Position numbers and translations under genes: made by a program. A stretch of 64,000 bases of DNA from an uncultured Draconibacterium sp. GTDB taxonomy: Bacteria; Bacteroidota; Bacteroidia; Bacteroidales; Prolixibacteraceae. Location of the stretch: assembly GCF_963675585.1 (NCBI RefSeq), contig NZ_OY776414.1, positions 2,025,001 to 2,089,000 on the forward strand, written 5' to 3'. Under the pieces are notes generated by a model. That model had not been told where the DNA came from, did not search any database, and saw nothing but the letters and a program-made list of their open reading frames with translations. Positions 48,289-58,069 of this stretch are shown here, piece after piece. Each line of letters starts with the position of its first letter. Within the stretch, counting starts at the first letter, position 1.

Positions 48289-51200
48289 TGAAAAAAAACT
48301 TTGAAATTTTGTGTCTCTACAGGCGACACAGAAAAAAACTTATGATTATGCGTAATGCACTTTTAATTGTGTTGATTAGCAGTTTTCAGATTTTTGCGAA
48401 CAACAGCTATTCACAAACAAAAAAACTAAATCTGAACCTCCGCGATGTAACGATTAAGGAAGTTCTGAATGAAATTGAAAACCAAAGTGAATTCTATTTT
48501 TTGTACAACAGCGAATTAATTGATGTTTCAAAAAATGTAAACATTTCGGTTGAAGACAGAAAAATTGAAGATGTACTTGCCAGCTTGTTTCCGGGAGACG
48601 AGGTAAATGTGTTGGTTAAAGACAGACACATTATTCTAACCCCAGGTTACGAATCCACCGATCAGCAAAAATCGATTAGCGGGAAAGTAACCAGCCTCGA
48701 TGGTTTTCCGCTACCGGGAGTTACCATTTTAATAAAAGGAACTACCACCGGGACCGTTACTCAGGCCGACGGAACTTTCAGTGTTGATAATATTGACAGT
48801 GGAAGTACGCTGGTATTTTCATTTATCGGTATGAAAAGCCAGGAAGTGGTGGTAGGAAACCAAAGCACTTTAAATATAAGCATGGAAGAAGAAGCCATTG
48901 GTTTGGAAGAAGTAGTTGCCATTGGTTACGGTACGGTAAAAAAGAGAGAACTTACCGGGTCGGTTGCTTCAGTTAAAGCCGACGATTTTAACGAAGTAGC
49001 GTCATCGGATGCCATGCAACTGATACAAGGTAAGGTAGCCGGTTTAAGTATTACCCGCACCAATGGTGGCGATCCAACAAAAGGTTTTGAGATACGTTTA
49101 CGCGGATCATCAAGTATCAGTGCCAGCCAGGAACCACTTGTTGTGGTGGATGGTATTCCGGGCGGAAACCTGAATTCCATTGCTCCAGAAGATATTGAAT
49201 CGATGGATATTCTTAAGGACGGTTCGGCGGCTGCAATTTATGGAACACGCGGTACTAACGGTGTTATTCTGGTAACCACAAAAAGAGGAAAACAAGGCAG
49301 TATGCAAGTTGAATTTTCATCGAAATTTACTACACAAAGTATTTTGAAAACGGTTGAGGTTTTAAATGCCGATGAATACCGTACGATGAAAACAAAATTA
49401 TCTTCTACTCATCCTGAAGTTGCAGCCGGAATGGTAGATTATGGCTACGATACAGATTGGTTTGACGAAATTACACGTACCCCGTTTAGTCATGTTCAGC
49501 ACTTGTCGCTAAGTGGTGGCATGAATAAAACCACATACCGTTTATCCATGTATTATACCGATCAGGAAGGTGTTATGCTTAATTCGAGTATGGAAGAATA
49601 CCGGGCAAATTTAAACCTTAGGCAAATGGCTTTGAATGATAAACTTCAGTTTAGCGTTCAGCTGGGATTGTCTGATCGTGCAGAAAATCCGGTTAATTAC
49701 GATGCTTTCCGCCAGGCCATTAAAAGAAATCCTACCGAACCCGTTTATAACGAAGACGGTAGTTTATTCGAAATTGACGGCTGGCAATATGAAAATCCTG
49801 TAGGTCTTCTTCAGGAAAGATTCCGCGATGATAGTTCATCTCATCTGTTTGCCAATTTAGGAACTGATTTATTTATTACCGATTGGTTAAAAGCCGGTGT
49901 TGTTGCCGGTATTCAAAAATACCGCTCGTTAAACGGTTATTACGAACCCAGTTACGCACATACACAGGAAGTAGCCGGCACATCAGGTAGCGCAAGTCGT
50001 GTGGCCTCAGCAACCGATACCAAAACGCTTGAAACAACCATCGATTTTAACAAATCAATCAATAAACATACGATAAGTGCCACCGCAGGTTATTCGTTTC
50101 AGGAGTTTGTGAATGAAGGTTTTGAGGCTGAAAACACAAATTTCATTTCGGATGATTTGTTGTACAATAACTTGGGCTCGGGTACAAAATTACGCAGTGG
50201 CGATGCCGACATGAGTTCGTATAAAACTCAAAACCGTTTGGTTGGTTTCTTTGCCCGTGCATCGTACAATTACGAGGGAAAATATTTTGTATCGGCAAGT
50301 GTACGCCGCGAAGGTTCTTCAAAATTTGGAGCCAATAATAAATGGGGCACATTCCCTGCAGTTTCTGCAGGTTGGGACCTTACCAAAGAAAGCTTCCTGA
50401 GTGATTCAAACTTCGATCTCTTAAAAGTTCGTGCGGGTTATGGTGTAACCGGTAACCAGGGAATCGATCCTTACCTTTCTTTATCACGAATGGCTGAATC
50501 GGGCTATTTCTTCTACAATGGTAGTTTTATTCCGGGTTACGGACCAGACAGCAATCCAAATCCAAACTTAAAATGGGAAACCAAACACGAATATAACTTC
50601 GGTTTAGACTGGTCTTTAAACCAGGGACGTATTGGTGGTACTGTTGATTATTACGTGCGAGACACCAAAGATTTACTTCATTTGTATGACGTACCGGTTC
50701 CTCCAAACCTTTACAGTGAAACAATGGCAAACGTGGGATCAATGCGTAATTCGGGTATCGAATTTACAATCAGTGCCATTCCTGTTCAGACATCTGATTT
50801 CCAATGGAATATTGATTTTAATGCCGATTTCAGAAAAAATAAATTGTTATCGCTGTCAAACGACTATTATTCGTTGGAATATCGTAACGTAGGTGAAATA
50901 GGATCGCCGGGTGTTTCGGCGTGGACACACCGTTATTACGAAGGTGGATCAATCGGAAACATTCATGGGTTTGTGTATGAAGGATTAACCGAAGACGGGA
51001 AATGGATTTTTAAAGATACCGATGGAGTTGAAGGAATTACAGTAGAAGACCGTACTGACATTGGAAATGGTATTCCTGATTTTTATGCAGGTTTAACCAA
51101 CTCGTTCCGTTACAAAAACTGGGATATGTCAATTATGTTCCGCGGAATGTTTGGCCACCAAATTATTAACCACAAACGTATTTTCTACGAAAACCCAATT

Positions 51201-51518
51201 ATGCTGCCCTTAAACATTATGAAATCGGCAATGGACTCACAGATTTGGGATACACAAAATTTCTCGGATTACTATGTTGAAAATGGCGATTTTGTAAAAT
51301 TGGATAACCTTACATTTGGATACAACATCCCATTGAAAAGCACAAAATGGTTAAAATCAGGCAGAGTATTCTTTACCGGCACAAATTTACTTTGTATAAC
51401 CGGCTACGAAGGAATTGATCCGGAAGGTTCTATTGGCGGACTGACTCCGGGAGTTGATTCCAGAGGAGACTACCCAAGTACGCGAACTTATACTTTTGGT
51501 TTTAACATTAAATTTTAA
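48288..51518 (+). CDS. SusC/RagA-family TonB-dependent transporter with STN domain (module 2)
   Basis: This 1076-residue transporter has a signal segment (about 22-42, RNALLIVLISSFQIF), an STN domain (about 48-118, VLNEIENQSEFYFLYNSEL), a carboxypeptidase-regulatory-like domain (about 130-200, ISGKVTSLDGFPLPGVTI), a plug with LEEVVAIGYGTVKKRELTG, and a barrel ending PSTRTYTFGFNIKF. It is clearly paralogous to the transporter at 4031-7303 (shared NPTEPVYNEDGSLFE-type, NKWGTFPAVSAGW and DVPVPP segments). It would import a pectic oligosaccharide, with specificity different from module 1 given the divergence of both SusC and SusD. Confidence 0.96.
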   Translation: MKKNFEILCLYRRHRKKLMIMRNALLIVLISSFQIFANNSYSQTKKLNLNLRDVTIKEVLNEIENQSEFYFLYNSELIDVSKNVNISVEDRKIEDVLASLFPGDEVNVLVKDRHIILTPGYESTDQQKSISGKVTSLDGFPLPGVTILIKGTTTGTVTQADGTFSVDNIDSGSTLVFSFIGMKSQEVVVGNQSTLNISMEEEAIGLEEVVAIGYGTVKKRELTGSVASVKADDFNEVASSDAMQLIQGKVAGLSITRTNGGDPTKGFEIRLRGSSSISASQEPLVVVDGIPGGNLNSIAPEDIESMDILKDGSAAAIYGTRGTNGVILVTTKRGKQGSMQVEFSSKFTTQSILKTVEVLNADEYRTMKTKLSSTHPEVAAGMVDYGYDTDWFDEITRTPFSHVQHLSLSGGMNKTTYRLSMYYTDQEGVMLNSSMEEYRANLNLRQMALNDKLQFSVQLGLSDRAENPVNYDAFRQAIKRNPTEPVYNEDGSLFEIDGWQYENPVGLLQERFRDDSSSHLFANLGTDLFITDWLKAGVVAGIQKYRSLNGYYEPSYAHTQEVAGTSGSASRVASATDTKTLETTIDFNKSINKHTISATAGYSFQEFVNEGFEAENTNFISDDLLYNNLGSGTKLRSGDADMSSYKTQNRLVGFFARASYNYEGKYFVSASVRREGSSKFGANNKWGTFPAVSAGWDLTKESFLSDSNFDLLKVRAGYGVTGNQGIDPYLSLSRMAESGYFFYNGSFIPGYGPDSNPNPNLKWETKHEYNFGLDWSLNQGRIGGTVDYYVRDTKDLLHLYDVPVPPNLYSETMANVGSMRNSGIEFTISAIPVQTSDFQWNIDFNADFRKNKLLSLSNDYYSLEYRNVGEIGSPGVSAWTHRYYEGGSIGNIHGFVYEGLTEDGKWIFKDTDGVEGITVEDRTDIGNGIPDFYAGLTNSFRYKNWDMSIMFRGMFGHQIINHKRIFYENPIMLPLNIMKSAMDSQIWDTQNFSDYYVENGDFVKLDNLTFGYNIPLKSTKWLKSGRVFFTGTNLLCITGYEGIDPEGSIGGLTPGVDSRGDYPSTRTYTFGFNIKF

Positions 51519-51530
51519 AAAACACGGATC

Positions 51531-53063
51531 ATGAAAAAATTATTAATATTATTTACGCTATTCGGTTTCTGGTCGTGTACGAATCTTGACGAGGAAGTTT
51601 ACGATACCATTGTTAACGAAAATTTTTATCAAACAGAGAAACAGGTTCTGGCAGCAGCCGGCCCTGCATACAACGAACTCAGAGGCTATGTTCAGGTTGG
51701 GGCGCTTTGGGGAATCAATAGTTTATCAACCGATGAAGCCGTTTTGCCAACACGTGGAATTCACTGGGACAATGGTGGAATTTACCGACGTTTAGCTTTG
51801 CACTCGTGGACCTCGGAAGAAGGTTACTTTAACGATTCGTGGAAATTTATCTACAATACCGCTTCCAATTGTAACCGTATGTTATACCAGTTCGATTTAA
51901 TTGAAGACAAAAGCGATGCACTTATAAGCATAATGAACGAGATGAAAGCCGTTCGTGCCTTTGCCTATTTTGTTGGATTAGACGATTTTGGAAACATTCC
52001 TATTGTTGAAAGTTTTGATGTTCCTGAAGGTTTTGCTCCGGCAAACAGCAGCCGTCAAGAGGTATTTGAATTTGTAAAAAATGATTTGGAAGGCAGCTTG
52101 AACGTGTTAAGTAAAAGCACCGATATGACTACTTACGGAAGAATGCATTATTATGCGGCGCAGTCCTTGTTGGCAAAGCTCTATTTAAATGCCGAAGTAT
52201 ATACAGGACAGGCAATGAACGACCAATGTATAGCAGCCTGTGATGCCATTATCAACTCAGAAGAATATTCGTTATCATCTGATTATTTCTCAAATTTTGC
52301 CATTAAAAATGAAGGTTCATCCGAGAATATTTTTGTAATCCCGTTCGACGACACGTATACAAAGTCATGGGGATATATGAATCAGTTTCAATACTGGACG
52401 CTACATTTTACGGCCAATAAAACCTATGGAATGGAAGCAGGTGGCTGGAATGGTTTCTGTGCCATGCCGTCGTTTTACAGATCGTATGACGAAACCGATT
52501 TAAGAAGAAATATTTGGGTGGTTGGCCCTCAATATTCGAAAACAGGTGAAGTAGTTTACTGCAACCAGGAATTGGCAGGTAAGCCTCTGTCCTATTCAAT
52601 TGATTTAACATCGTTGGAAGGTTCGTTTGAAGACGAAGGTGCCAGACTTGCCAAATACGATTATACAGGTGCAAAGAACTGGACAGTTTCGTGCGATTTT
52701 GCCGTAATCAGATATGCTGACATTCTTCTCATGAAAGCCGAAGCTTTGATGCGTAAAAATGGTGGTGTTGCGACTGCCGATGCGGTTGATTTGGTTAACC
52801 AGGTACGAAGTCGTGCCTTTGAAGATACCGCCGATAAACTATACACCACTTCAACATTAACAATGGAAGCTTTATTGGCGGAACGTGGTTGGGAATTTGC
52901 AGGTGAAGGTTGGAGACGTAACGATCAAATTCGTTTTGGCAATTTCACCAAAGGTAGATGGACTTTCCAGGAAAGTGATTCTCCGGAATTCAGAAACTTA
53001 TATCCGATTCCACAAAAACAAATCAATGCCAATCCAAACCTTGTTCAGAATACAGGTTATTAG
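51531..53063 (+). CDS. SusD/RagB-family outer-membrane glycan-binding lipoprotein (module 2)
   Basis: This 510-residue protein starts with a short lipoprotein signal ending FGFWSC (Cys16) and the mature TNLDEEVYDTIVNENFY. SusD helices follow (MKAVRAFAYFVGLDDFGNIP, YAAQSLLAKLYLNAEVY, RYADILLMKAEALMRKNGG), with the usual C-terminal ERGWEFAGEGWRRNDQIRFG and LYPIPQKQINANPNLVQNTGY. It is the surface partner of the SusC encoded 12 bases upstream. It ends the plus-strand operon, just before a strong terminator. Confidence 0.95.
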   Translation: MKKLLILFTLFGFWSCTNLDEEVYDTIVNENFYQTEKQVLAAAGPAYNELRGYVQVGALWGINSLSTDEAVLPTRGIHWDNGGIYRRLALHSWTSEEGYFNDSWKFIYNTASNCNRMLYQFDLIEDKSDALISIMNEMKAVRAFAYFVGLDDFGNIPIVESFDVPEGFAPANSSRQEVFEFVKNDLEGSLNVLSKSTDMTTYGRMHYYAAQSLLAKLYLNAEVYTGQAMNDQCIAACDAIINSEEYSLSSDYFSNFAIKNEGSSENIFVIPFDDTYTKSWGYMNQFQYWTLHFTANKTYGMEAGGWNGFCAMPSFYRSYDETDLRRNIWVVGPQYSKTGEVVYCNQELAGKPLSYSIDLTSLEGSFEDEGARLAKYDYTGAKNWTVSCDFAVIRYADILLMKAEALMRKNGGVATADAVDLVNQVRSRAFEDTADKLYTTSTLTMEALLAERGWEFAGEGWRRNDQIRFGNFTKGRWTFQESDSPEFRNLYPIPQKQINANPNLVQNTGY

Positions 53064-53066
53064 TAA

Positions 53067-53101
53067 AAATAGGTCTGTAAGTAATACGAACAGACCTATT
53101 T
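53067..53101. repeat. 12-bp hairpin after susD
   Basis: AAATAGGTCTGT and its exact complement flank an 11-base loop, starting 4 bases after the susD stop. Only three T residues follow, so it is more likely an RNA-stabilising or weak termination element preceding the stronger terminator at 53131. Confidence 0.55.
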
Positions 53102-53130
53102 CCCAAATTCATAAGTAATAGTTTTGGTAA

Positions 53131-53160
53131 AAGGAGGTTCAGAAATGAGCCTCTTTTTTT
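53131..53160 (+). terminator. Rho-independent terminator of the module 2 operon
   Basis: An 11-bp stem (AAGGAGGTTCA with TGAGCCTCTTT, including G-U pairs) closes a GAAA tetraloop and ends in a run of T residues. It lies 68 bases after the susD stop on the plus strand. Confidence 0.8.
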
Positions 53161-53192
53161 GTAAGTCCACTTAGATGTGGTTTACCTAAATT

Positions 53193-53228
53193 AAAATGAT
53201 CCGATATTTTAAAATATCGGATCATTTT
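53193..53228. terminator. Perfect 36-base palindrome between convergent genes
   Basis: AAAATGATCCGATATTTT is followed directly by its exact complement. It lies between the ends of the plus-strand susD operon and the minus-strand URO-D operon, and has A/T runs at both ends, so it can terminate in both directions. For the minus-strand operon it is the only terminator candidate. Confidence 0.65.
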
Positions 53229-53239
53229 GTATTCAAGAT

Positions 53240-54286
53240 TTATTTTGTGTTAACAGCTTTAAACAATGCTTCAATATTTTCGGGAGCAATATCGGGTAAT
53301 ACCGCTTCGTGACTGGGTGAAATAATCAGCCCTGTAGGGAATATTTTTTTCACTTCATTTACCCGTTTTTCGATTTCAACGGGAGTGCCTTTTACAAGCA
53401 AATACTGTGCATCAATTCCGCCGCAAAAGGCAGTTTTACCGGCAAAGTGTTTGTGCACATTTTCCACGCTCATATCGGCAGCCAGCGCTTGTATCGGATG
53501 AATAATATCAGCGCCGGTCTCAACCAAATCCTCCACAATTGGAAAAATTGAACCGCACGAATGATGCATCACTTTTAAACCGTAACTTTTAGCCTGATCG
53601 ATAAGTTGTTTGGTTCCCGGAAGAACCATCTGCCGTATTAAATCCGGGTCGAGCATTAAACCGGTTTGGCTGCCAAAATCGTTGCCAATCAGCACAACAT
53701 CCAAATATCCTTTGGTTGCTTCGTAAAAAATCTCATTTGCTTTTAGGTAAAATTCGGTAATACGATCGATCACCGCCTGAAACATGTCCGGATTCATCAA
53801 CATAGTCATAAGAGCATGTTCCATACCAAAAGCCGAGCAAGCATCCTGAAAATGAGCACTCCACATAATTCCCATACGTGCGTAATTTTCATCTATCGCT
53901 TTTGCCCTTCGCTTTGCCTCTACCCTGTCGAGGTATTTTGCCGGATCGGGCCAGTTAAATTTATCCACGTCCGCCGGATTTTCGTAATCTTCAAAAAATC
54001 CGGGTGCCGTTAATGTTCGTTCATCGGGCGTATCCAAATGGCTGACTTTTGCAAAATCGAATGCGCAGGCAATGTGATTTGAAGGAGCATAATTATAAGG
54101 GACCTCAATTGGATAAATGTCATCGTCGATCACTTTTTTCAGCTCGTCAATTGAACTAACTCCAAAGTATTTTTTTAATGCGGGTTCAGCTGCCGGTACC
54201 GGTAATCCTAACCACGATGCAGGCCGGTCAACCGGAGCATTTTCTATCGTTGCAAAAAATCGGTCTTTGTGTTTCATGGTATTCAT
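53240..54286 (-). CDS. Uroporphyrinogen-decarboxylase-superfamily protein 1 (methyltransferase-like)
   Basis: From the Met at 54286 the protein has 348 residues. An ATG at 54319 would overlap the symporter gene and is less likely. It is a URO-D/MtaA-type TIM barrel with VMHHSCGSIFPIVEDLVETG (His242, Cys244) and a second cysteine Cys288 in TAFCGGID. Corrinoid methyltransferases MtaA/MtbA/CmuA use an H-x-C...C zinc site. Here the final canonical Cys position reads SPSHE (His326), so the zinc site may be H-C-H. A true heme-pathway decarboxylase is unlikely because of context and sequence. Substrate unknown; methyl transfer from a methylated sugar is a hypothesis. It is the last gene of the seven-gene operon. 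Confidence 0.85.
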   Translation of the reverse strand: MNTMKHKDRFFATIENAPVDRPASWLGLPVPAAEPALKKYFGVSSIDELKKVIDDDIYPIEVPYNYAPSNHIACAFDFAKVSHLDTPDERTLTAPGFFEDYENPADVDKFNWPDPAKYLDRVEAKRRAKAIDENYARMGIMWSAHFQDACSAFGMEHALMTMLMNPDMFQAVIDRITEFYLKANEIFYEATKGYLDVVLIGNDFGSQTGLMLDPDLIRQMVLPGTKQLIDQAKSYGLKVMHHSCGSIFPIVEDLVETGADIIHPIQALAADMSVENVHKHFAGKTAFCGGIDAQYLLVKGTPVEIEKRVNEVKKIFPTGLIISPSHEAVLPDIAPENIEALFKAVNTK

Positions 54287-54287
54287 A

Positions 54288-55871
54288 TTAATGCCCGTTA
54301 AAGATAATATACATTCCAACCATTACTATAATAAGCAAAATCCAAAGCGCCCAAACCTTTTTGTCTGGTTTTGGAAGATCAACAAATTTCATTGTATTCG
54401 CGCTTTCTGCTTTCGAGTTTTTATCAAGTACCACAATCAGCCAGGTTAAAATCGCAAGAATCACAAAAATGATAAATGATAACAATAAGAAATGCGGCCA
54501 TTTCTCCCAGCCCGGAAACACAAATAGATAAATAATGCCAGTTCCCATACTAAAAATAGTACCAAAAGAAAGCGCAAAGTTTGCTGCTCTCGTAGTAGTC
54601 CGTTTCCACAAAACACCGAATAAAAACACGACCGACATGGGCGGTGCAATAAAACCAAGCACGGCTTGAAATACATCAAAAAGATTTAATCCTTTAATAC
54701 TGTCGATGGCCAATGTCATAAATATGGCAAGTGTAGCACCAATTACTGTCACAATCCTGCCAATTTTTACAATTTGTTTTTGAGAGGCTTCAGGTTTGTA
54801 TTTTTTCACGTAAATATCCATGGTAAAAACGGTACTCAGGGAATTCAATGCGGAATCGATTGTACTAACCAGTGCAGCAATTAATACAGCCATAACCAGC
54901 CCCGTCATTCCTGCCGGAAAAAGTCGGGTTACCATTGTCATGTATGCTTCATCGGGATTATCCAAACCCGGAAAAAGAATAAAACAAACGATACCGGGAA
55001 TAATAAAAAGCGCTACATCCAGAATTTTCAACCAACCGGTAAAATTGGCGCCCAACTGACCTTGTTTTAAACTTTTTGCCCCCAAAACCGATTGTACCAT
55101 GGATTGATCGGTACACCAAAACCACACTCCCATTATTGGATAACCTAAAACAATCGCCAACCACGGATAATTCGGATCGTCCATGGGGCGTAATAAATTC
55201 CAAAAACCGGAAGGTGTATTTTCATAAACGGCCATCACTCCTCCTGCTTTATTTACACCAACAACAGTGAGTGCCAGCGAAACACCAATCAACAACAACA
55301 TTTGAAAGACGTTGGTATATGCAATGGCTTCCAAGCCACCGGCAATCGTAAAAAAAGCAGCAATAACAACCAGAACGATAACCGAAAGCCACATTGGTAA
55401 ATTCAAAATCTGTCCAACCAAAATTCCTCCGGCAAAGAGCGTTAATGCCAACCACGAAATAAGTACAGTTGCCATTGTATACCAGGCCAGTATATTTCGT
55501 GTAGATTGCCCGAAACGTTTTCCCATAAATTCGGGAAGCGTTTGTACTTTGGCATCGAGGTAACGTGGAGCAAAAACGACAGCCAACAGGAAAATAAATA
55601 CAAAAGCATACCAGGCAAAATTACCTGCCACAAGTCCGGTTGTATATCCAATGCTTGCCGAAGCTATCAGCATCGACGGCCCCACATTGGTTCCCCACAT
55701 GGTTAAACCAATACTACTCCATCCCAATGAATGTCCGGCCAAAAACAAATTCTCACCTTTCTTCCTGGTTTTAACAAAACTCACATAATACCCTATCCCA
55801 ATTAATATAATCAGGTAGGCTACAACAATTATAAAATCAATGGGCTTTAAAAAGCTGTAAATATTTTCCAT
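54288..55871 (-). CDS. Sodium:solute symporter (SSS) family transporter
   Basis: This 527-residue membrane protein has about 13-14 predicted helices, the N-terminal FIIVVAYLIILIGIGYYVS, the SSS motif region GGLEAIAYTNVFQMLLLIG and the inner core ALVSTIDSALNSLSTVFTMDIY with conserved Ser residues for sodium binding. The family imports sugars or organic acids with Na+. It ends one base before the start of URO-D protein 1 and lies 28 bases after the oxidoreductase gene, so its cargo is probably the substrate of these cytoplasmic enzymes (inference). Confidence 0.93.
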   Translation of the reverse strand: MENIYSFLKPIDFIIVVAYLIILIGIGYYVSFVKTRKKGENLFLAGHSLGWSSIGLTMWGTNVGPSMLIASASIGYTTGLVAGNFAWYAFVFIFLLAVVFAPRYLDAKVQTLPEFMGKRFGQSTRNILAWYTMATVLISWLALTLFAGGILVGQILNLPMWLSVIVLVVIAAFFTIAGGLEAIAYTNVFQMLLLIGVSLALTVVGVNKAGGVMAVYENTPSGFWNLLRPMDDPNYPWLAIVLGYPIMGVWFWCTDQSMVQSVLGAKSLKQGQLGANFTGWLKILDVALFIIPGIVCFILFPGLDNPDEAYMTMVTRLFPAGMTGLVMAVLIAALVSTIDSALNSLSTVFTMDIYVKKYKPEASQKQIVKIGRIVTVIGATLAIFMTLAIDSIKGLNLFDVFQAVLGFIAPPMSVVFLFGVLWKRTTTRAANFALSFGTIFSMGTGIIYLFVFPGWEKWPHFLLLSFIIFVILAILTWLIVVLDKNSKAESANTMKFVDLPKPDKKVWALWILLIIVMVGMYIIFNGH

Positions 55872-55899
55872 AGTTTAGTTTTCGATTAGTTCCTCTGTT

Positions 55900-56961
55900 T
55901 TATAGTTTAAATTCTTTCAGTATATTTTTTATTTTGACAGGCTTACCTGTTTCAAGCGACCTTTCCATTGCATTCAATAAAGCAATTGTCCCAATGCCTT
56001 CCTTTAAATCGGGGTATGCGGTTTCCCCGGTTTCAATACAACGCGCAAAATACTCGAGGTAATTCTGGTACTCTCCTGCATGATGCGATCTTCCTTCGAA
56101 ACGGAAATAATATTTTTCTTTATTCTCAAATGAGATTAGTTTTTCTTCTCCCGAATTATCGGTAATGGCATAATTTAAGTTGGGGTAATCGCCCTGGCTG
56201 CACCCGTCGGTTCCGCGAAGAATACAAGTCATTTGGCTGTCTCTGACTGCAGGTTGCACCGGCGATGAATACGTACCACTGACACTGGCAATTCGTCCGT
56301 CGTCGGCTTTAAAAATGAAGTGCATGGTATCCGGGTTTTTCAAACCGCCTTTTTTCCCGTTTGGACTCAACATGCCATAGCCCATAACTTCTTCGATATT
56401 TGGCAAATACCAGCGAATAAAATCTACCGGGTGACTTAAACCTCCAAACAACCATTTAAAGCTTTTTTCAAGCGACCAGCCTTTTCCCAAAAACCAGCGG
56501 TGATCAGCGTTGTAATTCGATTCGATGGTAACCAACTCGCCAATTAAACCAGCTTCGTAATCCAAACGTTGTCTTTTCATGGGTTCAAAAAAGCGCGAAC
56601 TTTGCCCAACAAAAACCGATTTCCCTGTTTTTTCCTGCAAGTCCAGCAAAGCTTTTGCTTCCGACAAATCGTTCAATAAAGGTTTGGTGCACACCACATG
56701 TTTTCCGTGTTGCAGCGCGAGTTTTATATGGCTTGCATGCAAAAAATCCGGGGTGTAAATTCCAATGGCATCAATTTCCGGATCTTTCAACATGGTTGAA
56801 TAATCGGTGGTGTAATTTTCAAACTGAAATTCTTTTGCCCTGGCCTTACACAAATCAATATTCAGGTCGCAAATGGTTTTTAGCTCCCACAACTCACTGG
56901 CCAAAGCTGCCGACATGGTGCTCCGCCCTTCTCCTATTCCTAAAATCCCTAGCTTTAACAT
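55900..56961 (-). CDS. Gfo/Idh/MocA-family oxidoreductase
   Basis: From the Met at 56961 it has 353 residues. An ATG at 56985 would overlap the preceding gene by 20 bases. The Rossmann start is LKLGILGIGEGRS. The usual E-K-P dinucleotide-binding motif reads CTKPLL (in KHVVCTKPLLNDL). The C-terminal GFO_IDH_MocA domain has GGLSHPVDFIRWYLP, and HSSHA-like SHHAGEYQNYLEYFARC. The enzyme oxidises or reduces a sugar or inositol-type hydroxyl with NAD(P). It is part of the URO-D operon and may convert a sugar moiety before or after the URO-D step. Confidence 0.9.
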   Translation of the reverse strand: MLKLGILGIGEGRSTMSAALASELWELKTICDLNIDLCKARAKEFQFENYTTDYSTMLKDPEIDAIGIYTPDFLHASHIKLALQHGKHVVCTKPLLNDLSEAKALLDLQEKTGKSVFVGQSSRFFEPMKRQRLDYEAGLIGELVTIESNYNADHRWFLGKGWSLEKSFKWLFGGLSHPVDFIRWYLPNIEEVMGYGMLSPNGKKGGLKNPDTMHFIFKADDGRIASVSGTYSSPVQPAVRDSQMTCILRGTDGCSQGDYPNLNYAITDNSGEEKLISFENKEKYYFRFEGRSHHAGEYQNYLEYFARCIETGETAYPDLKEGIGTIALLNAMERSLETGKPVKIKNILKEFKL

Positions 56962-56965
56962 ATTC

Positions 56966-58030
56966 TTATCTGTATTTTTCAACAATTTTTAGTGCTGTTT
57001 CAATATCTTTTTCCGATTTAAAATCGATGTTTATGTGCAAACCCTGATTCCCAACATTGTCTAAAAGTGGCTGCAATTCATCCAATGTTATCCAGTTTGC
57101 CATGATTGATTTTCCTCCGGCTAAAATTCGTTTGTATAAATCGTACCAGCGAGGATCGCCTCCCTGTGGTTCGCCCACTCCGGGTGTCCATTGAACAGCG
57201 TTTAACTCCTCTATTTCAAGTATCGCATCCACATGACGCATGGCATCTACTCCATCGAGATGATAAAGTGTATAATCAATTTTTTGTGCCTGCTCGCGAA
57301 GATAAGGCAAAGCAAATCTTCGAAAATCGTCTTCCGAGATCATAAGAGAAATATCGCTTTGAAGTTTGGCTACTTTACCCGGCCCCCAAATGGAAAAATA
57401 ACAAAATGCCATTTCATCTCCTTCGCGAATGATGTCGTAAATCCGGTCGAAAACATCGAAATAAAGATCGTTGACCTTTTGCAGTTCTTCTTCCAGCACT
57501 TCAGGCTGCATCATCATATCCATTAAAACATTGTCGGTTCCTTTCAGACTTGCCAGGGTATCCAAACCTTCTATTAAATCGGGGCATCCCACAAAATACC
57601 TTCCGTGCGAGTACTTTTTACAGGCTCTTAGTAGGTTTTGGTGCAACTGCCACCATTTATTGTCTTCAAGCAATTCAATGCTTCCATCAAAAGTCGCCAT
57701 TTCTTTTATCCAGATGGTATCTTCTCCTCCGTCCAATTCGGCACCCAAACACGCTGCCAGCGAACCCGGTCCAAGATGCGTATTTGCAACCGGTAATATA
57801 TCGGCCTTAAACGAACTTTTCGAAAGCTGGTAATGCAGATTCTGTGCACGCCATTCCGGATCGAACCATTGCTGATCCAGATTTTTTGCAGGCTGAGGTG
57901 CTTTTATTAATTCGTGTGGTCTGCCATCTTTTCCCAGATGCTCCCACATTGAAATTATTACACCTTTGTTGTTCCACCAGTCGATGTATCGTTTTTTCGA
58001 TTCTTCCCAATTCGTTTTCCAGGTATTCAT
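56966..58030 (-). CDS. Uroporphyrinogen-decarboxylase-superfamily protein 2
   Basis: This 354-residue TIM-barrel protein starts NTWKTNWEESKKRYIDWWNN. It has HLGPGSLAACLGAELDGGED, KYSHGRYFVGCPDLIEGLDT and TLYHLDGVDAMRHVDAILEI. At the position where protein 1 has H-S-C-G, this one has H-L-D-G, so the zinc ligand Cys is replaced by Asp. The two URO-D proteins are therefore clearly different and probably have distinct roles (for example methyl-group transfer and acceptance, as a hypothesis). The family also contains uncharacterised members in sugar-catabolic operons. The stop lies 4 bases before the oxidoreductase start. Confidence 0.83.
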   Translation of the reverse strand: MNTWKTNWEESKKRYIDWWNNKGVIISMWEHLGKDGRPHELIKAPQPAKNLDQQWFDPEWRAQNLHYQLSKSSFKADILPVANTHLGPGSLAACLGAELDGGEDTIWIKEMATFDGSIELLEDNKWWQLHQNLLRACKKYSHGRYFVGCPDLIEGLDTLASLKGTDNVLMDMMMQPEVLEEELQKVNDLYFDVFDRIYDIIREGDEMAFCYFSIWGPGKVAKLQSDISLMISEDDFRRFALPYLREQAQKIDYTLYHLDGVDAMRHVDAILEIEELNAVQWTPGVGEPQGGDPRWYDLYKRILAGGKSIMANWITLDELQPLLDNVGNQGLHINIDFKSEKDIETALKIVEKYR

Positions 58031-58069
58031 ATTTTATAATCTTGATTGTACTTTGGTATTTTTTTAAGT

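Noticed and set aside
53240-58030. True heme biosynthesis (HemE) for the URO-D proteins
   Set aside because: Two copies in a sugar operon, H-x-C-type or H-x-D-type sites and no other heme genes argue against tetrapyrrole decarboxylation.
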